Notes: a model not told the origin generated them from the sequence alone. 36,838 nt of DNA from DASUDX01 sp036275365 (GCA_036275365.1 DASUDX010000020.1:1-36838); one strand, 5' to 3'; positions 15,578-25,190 are shown, counted from the first letter of the stretch. Program-made: numbers and translations.

Positions 15578-17968
15578 ATGAATCAGGTTCCCGGACAGTA
15601 CGACTCCACGGCGATCAAGGTCCTCAAAGGGCTGGAGGCCGTGCGCCAGCGTCCCGGCATGTATATCGGCGACACCGACGACGGCACCGGGCTCCACCAC
15701 ATGGTGTTCGAGGTGGTGGACAACGCCATCGATGAGGCGCTGGCCGGTTACTGCACCGAGGTGCTGGTACAGCTGCACGGGGATGGCAGCGTCTCGGTCG
15801 CCGACAACGGCCGCGGCATTCCGACCGATATTCATGCCGAGGAGGGCCGGTCCGCCGCCGAGGTGATCATGACCGTGCTCCACGCCGGTGGAAAGTTCGG
15901 CGGCAGCGGCTACAAGGTGTCCGGCGGCCTCCACGGGGTCGGCGTCTCAGTGGTCAACGCCCTCTCCGATGTGCTTCTGCTGGATATCCACCGCGACGGC
16001 CAGCATCACCACCAGGAGTACCGGCTGGGCGATCCAGTGGCGCCGCTCGCGGTGCGCGGGCCCTCGGACAAGCGCGGCACCACCGTGCGCTTCTACCCGA
16101 GCCCGAAGATCTTCTCCAATCTGCAGTTCCACTACGACATCCTCGCCCGGCGCCTGCGCGAGCTGTCCTTCCTCAACTCCGGCGTGCGCATCGTGCTCAA
16201 GGACGAGGCCAGCGGCCGCGAGGACGTCTATGAGTACAAGGGCGGCATCAAGGCCTTCGTCGAGTTTCTCAACAAGGCGCGCAGCCCGATCCACGGCGAC
16301 ATCCTCTACATCAATGCCGAGCAGGACGGCGTCATGGTGGAGGCGGCCCTGCAGTGGAACGACAGCTATGTCGAGAACGTCTACTGCTTCACCAACAACA
16401 TCCCGCAGAAGGACGGTGGTACCCACCTGACCGGCTTCCGCAATGCGCTGACCCGCATCCTGGGCGATCACCTGGAAGCCGAGGGCATCGTCAAGAAAGA
16501 GAAGATCACCATGATTGGTGAGGACACCCGCGAGGGCCTCACCGCCGTGCTCAGCATCAAGATCCGCGACCCCAAGTTCTCCAGCCAGACCAAGGAGAAG
16601 CTGGTGTCTTCGGAGGTCACCCCGGTGGTCTCCAGCCTGGTCGGAGACAAGCTCAAGGACTTCCTGCTGGAGAACCCGCGCGAGGCCAAGCTGATCGCGG
16701 CCAAGGTGGTGGAGGCGGCCCGGGCCCGCGAGGCCGCCCGCAAGGCCAAGGAGCTCAACCGGCGCAAGAGCGTGCTCGACATCGCCGGCCTGCCCGGCAA
16801 GCTGGCCGACTGCCAGGAGAAGGATCCCTCCAAATCCGAGCTGTTCCTGGTGGAGGGGGACTCCGCCGGGGGCTCGGCCAAGCAGGGGCGTGACCGCCAT
16901 TTCCAGGCGATCCTGCCGCTCAAGGGCAAGATCCTGAATGTGGAGAAGGCGCGGATCGAGAAGATGCTGTCCTCCGCCGAGGTCGGCACCCTGATCACCG
17001 CCCTGGGCTGCGGGATCGGTCGCGACGAGATGCGCCCGGACAAGCTGCGCTACCACCGCATCATCCTGATGACCGACGCCGATGTCGACGGCGCCCACAT
17101 CCGCACCCTGCTGCTGACCTTCTTTTACCGGCACATGTTCACGCTGATCGAGCGCGGCCATGTGTTCATCGCCCAGCCGCCGCTGTACAAGGTCAAGTCC
17201 GGCAAGCAGGAGGCCTATGTCAAGGACGACCACGAGCTGCAGGCCTGGCTGATCAACAGCGCCCTGCAGGACGCCCACCTGCTGCCGGAACCGGCCACCC
17301 CCGGCGCCCTGGCGGCCTGGCTGCGCGAGTACGCCGAGGTGGAGGGGATGATCGAGCGCCTGGGCAAGCGCTATGAGTCGCACAGCCTGCGCCAGCTCGC
17401 GCGCTCGGCCCCGCTGCCGGACGCCCCCGCCGAGCGCCAGGCCTGGGCCAGCCGCTACCGGCAGCGCCTCAACGAAGGGCTGGGCGCCCAGGGCCGCTAT
17501 GAGGCCGAGCTGCGCGAGACCGCCGAAGGCCTGCAGCTACAGGTGAGCCGCCGCCTGCACGGCCTGGAGCACCGCATTCTCTACGGCCTGGACTTCTTCG
17601 CCTCCAATGACTTCCGTCGCATGGGCGAGCTGCGCCGCCGGCTCGGCGAGCTGCCGGCCGACGGGCTGCGCGTGCGTCGCGGTGAGCGCGAGCAGGCGGT
17701 GGCCGGATTTGACGAGGCCTATGCCTGGCTGATGGCCGAGGCCCGCCGCGGCCTCAATGTGCAGCGCTACAAGGGCCTTGGCGAGATGAACCCCAGCCAG
17801 CTCTGGGAAACCACGCTGGATCCGGCGGTGCGCCGGCTGGTGCGGGTGCAGATCGAGGATGCGGTGGCCGCCGACCAGATGTTCACCACCCTGATGGGCG
17901 AGCAGGTGGAGCCGCGCCGGGACTTCATTGAGAAGTACGCCCTGATGGTTGGCAATCTCGATGTCTGA
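15578..17968 (+). CDS. gyrB: DNA gyrase subunit B
   Basis: GyrB provides the ATPase and part of the DNA-cleavage site of gyrase, which adds negative supercoils. The product is 796 residues. The GHKL ATPase has EVVDNAIDEALAG, DNGRGIP and GGLHGVGVSVVNALS. The TOPRIM domain has EGDSAGGSAKQGRDR (E426) and the metal-binding DADVDGAHIR (D500, D502). The stretch from about 540 to 720 is the extra domain found in Gram-negative GyrB. The C-terminus has QRYKGLGEMNPSQLWETT. It starts 27 bases after recF and closes the dnaA-dnaN-recF-gyrB cluster. Confidence 0.98.
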   Translation: MNQVPGQYDSTAIKVLKGLEAVRQRPGMYIGDTDDGTGLHHMVFEVVDNAIDEALAGYCTEVLVQLHGDGSVSVADNGRGIPTDIHAEEGRSAAEVIMTVLHAGGKFGGSGYKVSGGLHGVGVSVVNALSDVLLLDIHRDGQHHHQEYRLGDPVAPLAVRGPSDKRGTTVRFYPSPKIFSNLQFHYDILARRLRELSFLNSGVRIVLKDEASGREDVYEYKGGIKAFVEFLNKARSPIHGDILYINAEQDGVMVEAALQWNDSYVENVYCFTNNIPQKDGGTHLTGFRNALTRILGDHLEAEGIVKKEKITMIGEDTREGLTAVLSIKIRDPKFSSQTKEKLVSSEVTPVVSSLVGDKLKDFLLENPREAKLIAAKVVEAARAREAARKAKELNRRKSVLDIAGLPGKLADCQEKDPSKSELFLVEGDSAGGSAKQGRDRHFQAILPLKGKILNVEKARIEKMLSSAEVGTLITALGCGIGRDEMRPDKLRYHRIILMTDADVDGAHIRTLLLTFFYRHMFTLIERGHVFIAQPPLYKVKSGKQEAYVKDDHELQAWLINSALQDAHLLPEPATPGALAAWLREYAEVEGMIERLGKRYESHSLRQLARSAPLPDAPAERQAWASRYRQRLNEGLGAQGRYEAELRETAEGLQLQVSRRLHGLEHRILYGLDFFASNDFRRMGELRRRLGELPADGLRVRRGEREQAVAGFDEAYAWLMAEARRGLNVQRYKGLGEMNPSQLWETTLDPAVRRLVRVQIEDAVAADQMFTTLMGEQVEPRRDFIEKYALMVGNLDV

Positions 17969-18135
17969 TCCCGCAACAGGCTGATTTAAAAGCGGAAACA
18001 ATTCTTCGGGGAGCACCGCCGCGCCCCCCGGCGCTGTCAGCCGATGCCGACAGGGGATGGCGGCGTCGGCGGACTGCCGGGGCGGTTGCGGCCTCACCCA
18101 GAATGCCGCGTCACCTCGGCTTCTGGAGCTTCCCG

Positions 18136-19956
18136 ATGTCCCTGCGTTCCGTTCTGCTGGCCAGCGGTCTCGCGGCCGCCGCCGCCGCCCCCGTCTCCGC
18201 CGCGCCCGGCGGCCTGCTCCAGCAGGCGCTGCTGCCGGCCACCGGCACCGACAGCCGCATCGCCGACCAGTACATCGTGCTGGTCGATCTCGCCCCGTTC
18301 GCCGGCCTGGATCTGAATCAGACCATCGCCACCCTGCTGGCCGCGGTGGGCGGCGGCAGCGTGCTGGCCACCTACGAACATGCGCTGACCGGCTTTGCCG
18401 TGCGCCTGACCGCGGTGCAGGCCGAGCTGCTGCAGACCCTGCCCGGGGTGCTGCATGTGGAACCGGACCAGACCATCCGCCTCGACGCCACCCAGGCGAA
18501 CCCGGGCTATAACCTGGACCGCACCGACCAGCGCAACCTGCCGCTGGACCAGTCCTTCACCTATCCGGATGGGGCCGGCCAGGGCGTGCATGTGTATGTG
18601 ATCGACACCGGCATCAATCCGAACCATGTGGATTTCACCGGCCGCATCGGCACCGGGCGCAACTTCGCGCCGGATGGCGGTGGCCTGCTCGGCGGCGGCA
18701 CCGTGGACCCCAACAATGTGGTCGACTGCAACGGCCACGGCACCCATGTCTCCGGGACCGCCATGGGCACCCGCCATGGCGTGGCCAAGAGCGCCATCGT
18801 CCACCCGGTGCGGGTGTTCGGCTGTGGCAACAGCTCCTCCAACTCGGTGATTCTCGCCGGCATCGACTGGACCACCGCCAACCACATCAAGCCGGCGGTG
18901 GCCAACCTCAGCCTCGGCGGCGGCGCCAGCACCGCCACCGACACCGCCGTGCGCAATCTGGTCAATGCCGGGGTGGTCGCCGCGGTGGCCGCGGGCAATG
19001 ACAACAGCAATGCCTGCAACTACTCCCCGGCCCGCGAGCCGACGGCCATCACCGTCGGATCCACCACCAGCACCGACGCCCGCTCGAGCTTCAGCAACTT
19101 CGGCACCTGCCTCGATCTCTACGCGCCGGGCTCGAGCATCGTCTCGGCCAGCTCCACCAGCAACACCGGCACCGCCACCCTCTCCGGCACCTCGATGGCC
19201 TCGCCGCTGGTGGCCGGTGTGGCAGCGGTGTATCTGGGCCAGAACCCGGCGGCCACGCCCCAGCAGGTGCGCGACGCCCTGGTGGCCGCGGCGACCCCCA
19301 ACAAGGTCAGCGATGCCCGTCCGGGATCGCCCAACCTGCTGCTGTATCTCGAGGACAGCGGCGGCGGCGGTCCGGTGGATGCCGCCCCGGTGGCGCGCTT
19401 CACCGCCACCCCCAGCGGCCTGACCGTGGCCTTCGACGGCAGCGGCTCCAGCGATGACCAGGGCATTGCCGCCTACAGCTGGACCTTCGGCGATGGCAGC
19501 GGTGGCAATGGCGCCCAGCTCAGCCACAGCTATGCGGCGGCCGGCAGCTACAGCGTGACGCTGACCGTCACCGACACGGTCGGCCAGACCGACAGCGAGA
19601 CCCAGACCGTCACCGTGACCGATCCCAGCGTGCCCACGGCGCCCTGCACCAGCTGCACCCGCTACACCGGGACGCTGGCCACCGGGGGCAGCGCCTTCCA
19701 CCCGGGCAGCGGCGGCTACAGCAGCAACGGCGGGGTGATCCGCGGCTATCTGCGCGGCCCGGCTGGATCGGACTACGAGCTGATCCTGCAGCAGCGCAGC
19801 GGCTTCCTGTTCAGCACCTGGACCACCGTGGCCACCGCCGACGGCCCGGGCGCCAGCGAGGATCTCAGCTACACCGCGGCGGCGGGCACCTATCGCTTCC
19901 GGGTGCGCGCCAAGACCGGCAGCGGCGCCTACGAGTTCTATCTCGAGGACAACTGA
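18136..19956 (+). CDS. Secreted subtilisin-like serine protease (S8, proteinase K type) with PKD domain
   Basis: This is a 606-residue extracellular protease. A signal peptide (MSLRSVLLASGLAAAAAAPVSA) is followed by an I9 inhibitor propeptide (about 40-120). The peptidase domain has the intact triad D157 (VIDTGIN), H201 (NGHGTH) and S353 (SGTSMASP), with AAGNDN holding the oxyanion Asn. A PKD domain covers about 412-493 (FDGSGSSDDQG, YSWTFGDG, HSYAAAGSYSVTLTV). The last 100 residues form a beta-rich domain (YRFRVRAKTGSGAYEFYL ending) like the PPC-type tails of other secreted proteases. ATG 18136 follows a TGGAG site; an in-frame ATG at 18103 is less likely. It is probably secreted by Sec then type II secretion, which is inference. 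Confidence 0.93.
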   Translation: MSLRSVLLASGLAAAAAAPVSAAPGGLLQQALLPATGTDSRIADQYIVLVDLAPFAGLDLNQTIATLLAAVGGGSVLATYEHALTGFAVRLTAVQAELLQTLPGVLHVEPDQTIRLDATQANPGYNLDRTDQRNLPLDQSFTYPDGAGQGVHVYVIDTGINPNHVDFTGRIGTGRNFAPDGGGLLGGGTVDPNNVVDCNGHGTHVSGTAMGTRHGVAKSAIVHPVRVFGCGNSSSNSVILAGIDWTTANHIKPAVANLSLGGGASTATDTAVRNLVNAGVVAAVAAGNDNSNACNYSPAREPTAITVGSTTSTDARSSFSNFGTCLDLYAPGSSIVSASSTSNTGTATLSGTSMASPLVAGVAAVYLGQNPAATPQQVRDALVAAATPNKVSDARPGSPNLLLYLEDSGGGGPVDAAPVARFTATPSGLTVAFDGSGSSDDQGIAAYSWTFGDGSGGNGAQLSHSYAAAGSYSVTLTVTDTVGQTDSETQTVTVTDPSVPTAPCTSCTRYTGTLATGGSAFHPGSGGYSSNGGVIRGYLRGPAGSDYELILQQRSGFLFSTWTTVATADGPGASEDLSYTAAAGTYRFRVRAKTGSGAYEFYLEDN

Positions 19957-19974
19957 GCGAGGCTCCCCACCCGG

Positions 19975-20007
19975 CGAAGGCCACCCGCGCGGTGGCCTTC
20001 GTCGTTT
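19975..20007 (+). terminator. Rho-independent terminator after the S8 protease
   Basis: A perfect 11-base stem (CGAAGGCCACC, 19975-19985, with GGTGGCCTTCG, 19991-20001) encloses a 5-base loop and is followed by TCGTTTC. The T-rich tail is on the plus strand only, so it mainly serves the protease gene. It abuts the end of the convergent esterase gene. Confidence 0.8.
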
Positions 20008-20687
20008 CAGGCCCCGGCCAGGCGCTGGGTGAGCCAGCCGCCGATGCGCTGGATCTGTTCCAGGCAGACCTGGTGCTGCATGGGATAGGCCGCCCAGTCC
20101 ACCGCATAGCCCAGCGCGCGCAGCTGGCCGCAGGACTCCTCGCCCAGCGCATAGGGCAGCACCGGGTCGTACTGGCCATGGCACATCAGGATCGGCACCG
20201 CCCGGTTGGCCGGGTTCGCCTCCTCGGCCAGCCGGTCGGCGAACGGCAGATAGGTCGACAGCGGCAGCAGGCCGGCCAGCGGCGCGGCGTGGCGCAGGCC
20301 GGCGTGCAGGGCCAGCGCCCCGCCCTGGGAGAAGCCGGCGATCACCACCCGCGTGCTGGGAATCCCCTGCTGCGCCTGCTCGGCGATCAGCGCCTCCACC
20401 CGCGCCTGCGAGGCATCGAGCCCGGCGCGATCTCCCAGCCCGCGCCGGTTGAGGCCGGTGATGTCGTACCAGGCCCGCATCGGCAGCCCGTTGTTGAGGG
20501 TCACCGGACGCACCGGGGCATGCGGAAAGACGAAGCGGACCGCCGCCGTGGCGGGCAGCCCCAGCTCGGCCACCACCGGCACGAAGTCATGACCATCCGC
20601 CCCCAGCCCGTGCAGCCAGATCACCGCCGCGCGCGCCGGCGCCTCGGGCTCGATTATCACGCGGTCCGCCTGCTCCTGCAGCCTCAT
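20007..20687 (-). CDS. Carboxylesterase / phospholipase of the alpha/beta hydrolase fold
   Basis: The product is a 226-residue cytosolic hydrolase of the carboxylesterase 2 (acyl-protein thioesterase-like) group. It has the oxyanion segment LHGLGADGHDF and the nucleophile elbow GFSQGG with S120. D174 (GQYDPVLP) and H205 (YPMQHQVC) complete the triad, with the typical FPHAPVRPVT and MRAWYDI blocks between. The His motif is usually M-x-H, as here. ATG 20687 has an ideal GGAGGT site; the GTG 6 bases upstream would overlap it. The true substrate (short-chain esters or acyl-proteins) cannot be told from sequence. Confidence 0.93.
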   Translation of the reverse strand: MRLQEQADRVIIEPEAPARAAVIWLHGLGADGHDFVPVVAELGLPATAAVRFVFPHAPVRPVTLNNGLPMRAWYDITGLNRRGLGDRAGLDASQARVEALIAEQAQQGIPSTRVVIAGFSQGGALALHAGLRHAAPLAGLLPLSTYLPFADRLAEEANPANRAVPILMCHGQYDPVLPYALGEESCGQLRALGYAVDWAAYPMQHQVCLEQIQRIGGWLTQRLAGA

Positions 20688-20761
20688 CGCCACCTCCGGT
20701 TGGAATGCGGGAATTGTGACGCGCCGCCGCCGCGGCGGGGTCCGGCAGGTAGACTGCCGCG

Positions 20762-20926
20762 ATGAACACCGTGCTTCCCCGCGGGCTCGCGCTGCTGCTG
20801 CTGGTCGGGGCCCTCGCCGGCTGCGGCCAGGCCGGCCCGCTGCGCCAGCCCGACCCGCCCGCCGCGCCGCCGCCCGCCCCGCCGGCCGAATCCCCGCCGC
20901 CGCCGTCGGCGCCCCCTGGCCCCTGA
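20762..20926 (+). CDS. lptM: LptM (YifL) small lipoprotein, LPS assembly factor
   Basis: The product is a 54-residue lipoprotein. The signal ends in the lipobox LAGC with Cys21, and CGQAGPLRQP directly after it is the hallmark of LptM (compare CGxxGPLYxP), which mimics LPS to help LptD mature in the outer membrane. The rest is a Pro/Ala/Ser tail with long proline runs. Its position just upstream of lysA is the classic synteny. It is too short for most gene finders and easily missed. A TAGACT -10-like element ends 6 bases before the ATG, so the message could be nearly leaderless. Confidence 0.85.
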   Translation: MNTVLPRGLALLLLVGALAGCGQAGPLRQPDPPAAPPPAPPAESPPPPSAPPGP

Positions 20927-20962
20927 GGCCGGCCCTGTTTCTGCCCGACCCTGCCCTGATTC

Positions 20963-22216
20963 GTGGACCATTTCGATTACCGCCACGGCGAGCTCTACGC
21001 CGAATCGGTGCCGCTGCGCGAGATCGCCGCGCGCCATGGCACGCCCACCTATGTCTATTCGCGGGCGACCCTGGAGCGCCACTACCGTGCCTTTGACAGC
21101 GCGCTGGCGGCGGTGCCCCACGCCGTGCACTACGCGGTGAAGGCCAATTCCAATCTGGCGGTGCTGCAGGTGCTGGCGCGCCTCGGCGCCGGCTTCGACA
21201 TCGTCTCCGGCGGCGAACTCAGCCGGGTGCTGGCGGCCGGGGGCGAGGCCCGCAAGGTGGTCTTCTCCGGCGTCGGCAAGACCGCCGCCGAGATCGAGCA
21301 GGCGCTGGTCGCCGGCGTCGGCTGTTTCAATGTTGAATCGGCCGCCGAGCTGGAGCGGCTGGCGGGGCTGGCCGCGGCGCGCGGCCAGCGTGCGCCGATC
21401 GCCCTGCGGGTGAATCCGGATGTCGACGCCAAGACCCATCCCTACATCTCCACCGGGCTCAAGGCCAACAAGTTCGGGGTGAGCCTGGCCGAGGCCGAAC
21501 AGCTGTACCGGCAGGCCGCCGCGCTGCCTGGCATCGAGATCGTCGGCATCGCCAGCCATATCGGCTCGCAGCTGCTCGACGACGCGCCGCTGCTCGATGC
21601 CCTGGAGCGCATGCTGGCCCTGGTCGACCGCCTCGCCGCCAGCGGCATCCGCCTACGGCATATCGATGTCGGCGGCGGCTTGGGCGTGCGCTACCGCGAC
21701 GAGCAGACGGTGGCGCCGCAGGACTGGGCAGCGCGGCTGCTGCCGCGCCTGGCGGGTCGCGAGCTGGCCGTGCACTGCGAGCCCGGCCGGGCCATCGCCG
21801 GCAATGCCGGGGTGCTGCTGATGCGGGTGGAGGCGCTCAAGAGCGGCGAGGAGAAGCGCTTCTGCATCGTCGATGCGGCAATGAACGATCTGCTGCGGCC
21901 GACGCTCTACCAGGCCTGGATGGACATCGTGCCGGTGCGCCCGCGCGCCGGTGCGGCGCAGCGCTACGACGTGGTCGGTCCGGTCTGCGAGACCGGCGAC
22001 TGGCTGGGCAAGGACCGTGAGTTGGCGGTGCAAGCCGGTGATCTGCTGGCGGTGCGCACGGCCGGCGCCTACGGCTTCACCATGAGCAGCAACTACAACT
22101 CGCGGGGGCGGGCCGCCGAGGTGATGGTCGATGGCAGCCAGCAGCATCTGGTGCGGGCGCGCGAGCGCTTCGAGGACCTGGTGCGCGGCGAAGCCCTGCT
22201 GCCGACCGCCGGCTGA
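20963..22216 (+). CDS. lysA: Diaminopimelate decarboxylase
   Basis: LysA removes CO2 from meso-diaminopimelate to give L-lysine, the last step of lysine synthesis, using pyridoxal phosphate. The product is 417 residues with a GTG start 36 bases after lptM. The PLP lysine is K60 in YAVKANSN. The substrate and PLP-binding blocks follow: SGGELSRVLAAG, SHIGSQ, DVGGGLGVRY, EPGRAIAGNAG, VGPVCETGDWLG and GAYGFTMSSNYNSR. The active-site Cys is in the VCETGD motif. In many bacteria dapF follows; here polA starts after only 6 bases. Confidence 0.97.
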   Translation: MDHFDYRHGELYAESVPLREIAARHGTPTYVYSRATLERHYRAFDSALAAVPHAVHYAVKANSNLAVLQVLARLGAGFDIVSGGELSRVLAAGGEARKVVFSGVGKTAAEIEQALVAGVGCFNVESAAELERLAGLAAARGQRAPIALRVNPDVDAKTHPYISTGLKANKFGVSLAEAEQLYRQAAALPGIEIVGIASHIGSQLLDDAPLLDALERMLALVDRLAASGIRLRHIDVGGGLGVRYRDEQTVAPQDWAARLLPRLAGRELAVHCEPGRAIAGNAGVLLMRVEALKSGEEKRFCIVDAAMNDLLRPTLYQAWMDIVPVRPRAGAAQRYDVVGPVCETGDWLGKDRELAVQAGDLLAVRTAGAYGFTMSSNYNSRGRAAEVMVDGSQQHLVRARERFEDLVRGEALLPTAG

Positions 22217-22222
22217 CCTCCG

Positions 22223-25012
22223 ATGCCCTCGCCCCTGCTGCTGATCGATGCCAGCAACTGGCTGTTCCGCGCCTTCCACGCGCTGCCGCCGCTGACCAAT
22301 GCCCAGGGCGAGCCGACCGGGGCGATCTATGGCTTCGCCAACATGCTGCGCCGGCTCGATCGCGAGATCGATGCCCGCCGCATCGCGGTGGTGTTCGATG
22401 ACAGCGGCCGTTCCTTCCGCAACGACTGGTACCCGCAGTACAAGGCCAACCGCAGCGAGACCCCGGCCGAGCTGCAGGCGCAGTTCGAGCCGATCCTCGA
22501 GCTGATCCAGGCGCTGGGCTATCCGCTGCTGAAGATTCCCGGGGTGGAGGCCGATGATGTGATCGGCACCCTGGCGCGCCAGGCCGAGGCCGCCGGCGAC
22601 GAGGTGCTGATCGTCACTGGCGACAAGGACATGGCCCAGCTGGTCGGTCCGCGGGTGCATCTGCTCGACACCATGCGCAACCGCCGGCTGGACCCGGACG
22701 GCGTGCGCGAGAAGTTCGGGGTGCCGCCCGAGCGCATCGTCGACTACCTGACCCTGATGGGCGACAGCGTCGACAACATTCCCGGCGTACCCGGGGTCGG
22801 CGAGAAGACCGCCGCCCGCCTGATCCAGGAGCACGGCTCGCTGGACGGCGTGGTGGCCGCGGCGCCGACGATCAAGGGCAAGCTCGGCGAGAACCTGCGC
22901 GCCGCCCTGCCCCAGCTGCCGCTGAGCCGCCGGCTCGCCACCATCCACTGCGAGGTGGCCCTGCCGGTGACCCCGGCGGCCCTGCTGCGCCACCCACCGC
23001 AGCCCGAGGCCCTGCTCGCGCTGTACCGTCGCCTGGGCTTCCACCGCTGGGCCGAGGAAATGGCCGGCGGGGCGCGCGAGCCGGCGCCGCCAGCACCACC
23101 GCCAGCGCCGGCGGCGGCCGGCGCCGGGCCCGCGCCGCCCAGCGCCAGCGCATCGCCGCGCACCCAGGCGCGGCTGGTGCTCGACGAGTCCGCCCTCGCC
23201 GAGCTGGTGGCGGCGCTGAAGGCGGCGCCGCTGATCAGCTTCGACACCGAGACCGACGGGCTGGACGCCAACCAGTGCCGGCTGGTCGGCTTCGCCTTCG
23301 CCGTGCGCGAGGGCGAGGGCTGGTATGTGCCGGTGGGCCACGACTATCTCGGCGCGCCAGCGCAGCTGCCGCTCGCCACCGTGGTGGCCGCGGTGGGCCC
23401 GCTGCTGGAGGACCCGCAGCGACCCAAGCTCGCCCAGCACGGCAAGTTCGACTGCAATGTGCTGGTCCGCCACGGCATCCGCGTGCAGGGGCTGGCCTAC
23501 GACACCATGCTCGAGAGCTATGTGCTCGACGCCGCCAGCGGCCGCCACGACATGGACACCCTGGCCGAGAAGCATCTGGGCCACACCACCATCAAGTTCG
23601 AGGATGTCGCCGGCAAGGGCAAGGCGCAGATCGGCTTCAACCAGGTGAGCCTGGAGCGCGCCGCCGAGTATTCGGCGGAGGATGCCGACATCACCCTGCG
23701 CCTGCACCAGGCCCTGTATCCGCGGCTTTCGGCGGTGCCGGCGCTGCGCGAGGTGTTCGACACCCTGGAGATGCCGCTGGTGCCGGTGCTGGCGGCCATC
23801 GAGCAGACCGGCGTGCGGGTGGACGCCGAGCGCCTGCGCAGCCTCAGCCGCGAGCTCGCCGAGGGCATGGAGCGCCTGCAGGCCGAGGCCTTCCAGGCCG
23901 CCGGGGGCGAGTTCAACCTCGGCTCGCCCAAGCAGCTGGCCGAAATCCTCTACCAGCGCCTCGGCCTGCCGGTGCTGGGCCGCACCCCCAAGGGCGATCC
24001 CTCCACCGCCGAGGAGGTGATCGAGCAGCTGGCCGCCGAGCACGCGCTGCCGCGGCTGATCCTCGACTGGCGGGGCCTCTCCAAGCTGCGCAGCACCTAT
24101 GCCGAGCAGCTGCCGCAGGCGATCAACCCGCGCACCGGACGCATCCACACCAGCTATCACCAGGCGGTGGCGGCCACCGGCCGGCTGTCCTCCAGCGACC
24201 CCAACCTGCAGAACATCCCGGTGCGCACCGCCGAGGGGCGGCGCATCCGCCAGGCCTTCGTGGCCGAGCCGGGTCACCAGCTGTGCTCGATCGACTACTC
24301 GCAGATCGAGCTGCGCCTGATGGCCCACTTCTCCGGCGACGAGCGCCTGCAGCGCGCCTTCCGCGAGGGACTGGACATCCACCAGGCGACCGCCGCCGAG
24401 GTGTTCGGCCTGGCGCTGGAGGCGGTCGGCCCCGAGCAGCGGCGCGCCGCCAAGGCGATCAACTTCGGCCTGATCTACGGCATCTCGGCGTTCGGGCTGG
24501 CGCGTAATCTGGGCATCGGCCGCAACGAGGCGCAGGAGACCATCGACCGCTTCTTCGCCCGCTACCCCGGCGTGCGCGCCTTCATGGACGGCACCCGCGA
24601 GCGCGCCCGCCGCGACGGCTATGTGGAAACCCTGTTCGGTCGCCGGCTCTATCTGCCGCAGATCAACGCCCGCAACCCGGCGCAGCGCCAGTACGCCGAG
24701 CGCACCGCCATCAACGCCCCGCTGCAGGGCACCGCGGCGGACCTGATCAAGCGCGCCATGATCGAGCTGCAGGCCTGGCTCGCCAGCGCCCAGCCGGCGA
24801 TCCGGATGATCCTGCAGGTGCACGACGAGCTGGTCTTCGAAGGCCCGGCCGAGGCCCTGCGCGAGTGGGCGCCGCGGCTGGCCGCGCGGATGTGCGCGGT
24901 GCGCCGGCTGGCGGTGCCGCTGGTGGCCGACTACGGCTTTGGACAGGACTGGGACAGCGCCCATCAGGCGGTCGGGCACGCCCGCTCCGAGGACTCCGCG
25001 GCCCAACTTTAA
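22223..25012 (+). CDS. polA: DNA polymerase I
   Basis: PolA fills gaps and removes RNA primers. The product is 929 residues. Residues 1-290 are the 5'-3' exonuclease (IDASNWLFRAFHALPPL, GVEADDVIGTLA, GDKDMAQLV, GDSVDNIPGVPGVGEKTA). A proline/alanine-rich linker (about 290-315) follows. The proofreading exonuclease keeps its acidic residues: D341 and E343 in FDTETDG, an AYDTMLESYVLD block, and YSAEDAD. The polymerase domain has motif A with D691 (SIDYSQIELR), motif B AAKAINFGLIYG, and motif C HDE (867-869). All three activities look intact. It ends with a strong terminator 178 bases downstream. Confidence 0.98.
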   Translation: MPSPLLLIDASNWLFRAFHALPPLTNAQGEPTGAIYGFANMLRRLDREIDARRIAVVFDDSGRSFRNDWYPQYKANRSETPAELQAQFEPILELIQALGYPLLKIPGVEADDVIGTLARQAEAAGDEVLIVTGDKDMAQLVGPRVHLLDTMRNRRLDPDGVREKFGVPPERIVDYLTLMGDSVDNIPGVPGVGEKTAARLIQEHGSLDGVVAAAPTIKGKLGENLRAALPQLPLSRRLATIHCEVALPVTPAALLRHPPQPEALLALYRRLGFHRWAEEMAGGAREPAPPAPPPAPAAAGAGPAPPSASASPRTQARLVLDESALAELVAALKAAPLISFDTETDGLDANQCRLVGFAFAVREGEGWYVPVGHDYLGAPAQLPLATVVAAVGPLLEDPQRPKLAQHGKFDCNVLVRHGIRVQGLAYDTMLESYVLDAASGRHDMDTLAEKHLGHTTIKFEDVAGKGKAQIGFNQVSLERAAEYSAEDADITLRLHQALYPRLSAVPALREVFDTLEMPLVPVLAAIEQTGVRVDAERLRSLSRELAEGMERLQAEAFQAAGGEFNLGSPKQLAEILYQRLGLPVLGRTPKGDPSTAEEVIEQLAAEHALPRLILDWRGLSKLRSTYAEQLPQAINPRTGRIHTSYHQAVAATGRLSSSDPNLQNIPVRTAEGRRIRQAFVAEPGHQLCSIDYSQIELRLMAHFSGDERLQRAFREGLDIHQATAAEVFGLALEAVGPEQRRAAKAINFGLIYGISAFGLARNLGIGRNEAQETIDRFFARYPGVRAFMDGTRERARRDGYVETLFGRRLYLPQINARNPAQRQYAERTAINAPLQGTAADLIKRAMIELQAWLASAQPAIRMILQVHDELVFEGPAEALREWAPRLAARMCAVRRLAVPLVADYGFGQDWDSAHQAVGHARSEDSAAQL

Positions 25013-25190
25013 TTCCCGTCCAAACAGGCACTTCCACCAGAGTGCCCGGATTCTGCGCAGGGCCGGCGGGGCCCTCGATGAACTTCTCGGCGGGCCGCCG
25101 TATCCAAGTTCCCGAGTGTGGATCCTCCCTTTCCCACTCCCCGCCTCCACTCCCTGGGCGGGTCCGGCACCCCCAAGCCGGAGCACCTCG

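Noticed and set aside
18094..20184. Open minus-strand frame of about 700 codons opposite the S8 protease
   Set aside because: Repetitive Gly/Ala/His composition; the opposite strand carries signal peptide, triad and domains.
20914..20962. Lysine riboswitch ahead of lysA
   Set aside because: The gap after lptM is only 36 bases and has no room for one.
23080..23165. Proline/alanine-rich GC run in polA as a possible repeat element
   Set aside because: It encodes the flexible linker between the exonuclease domains and has no exact repeat unit.
25118..25126. TGTGGATCC as a DnaA box
   Set aside because: Two mismatches, isolated, and far from the origin candidates.
21653..25186. Open minus-strand frame of over 1,100 codons opposite polA and lysA
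   Set aside because: It mirrors the high GC of real genes; its translation is His/Gln/Gly/Arg-rich and has no family motif, while the plus strand encodes intact PolA.
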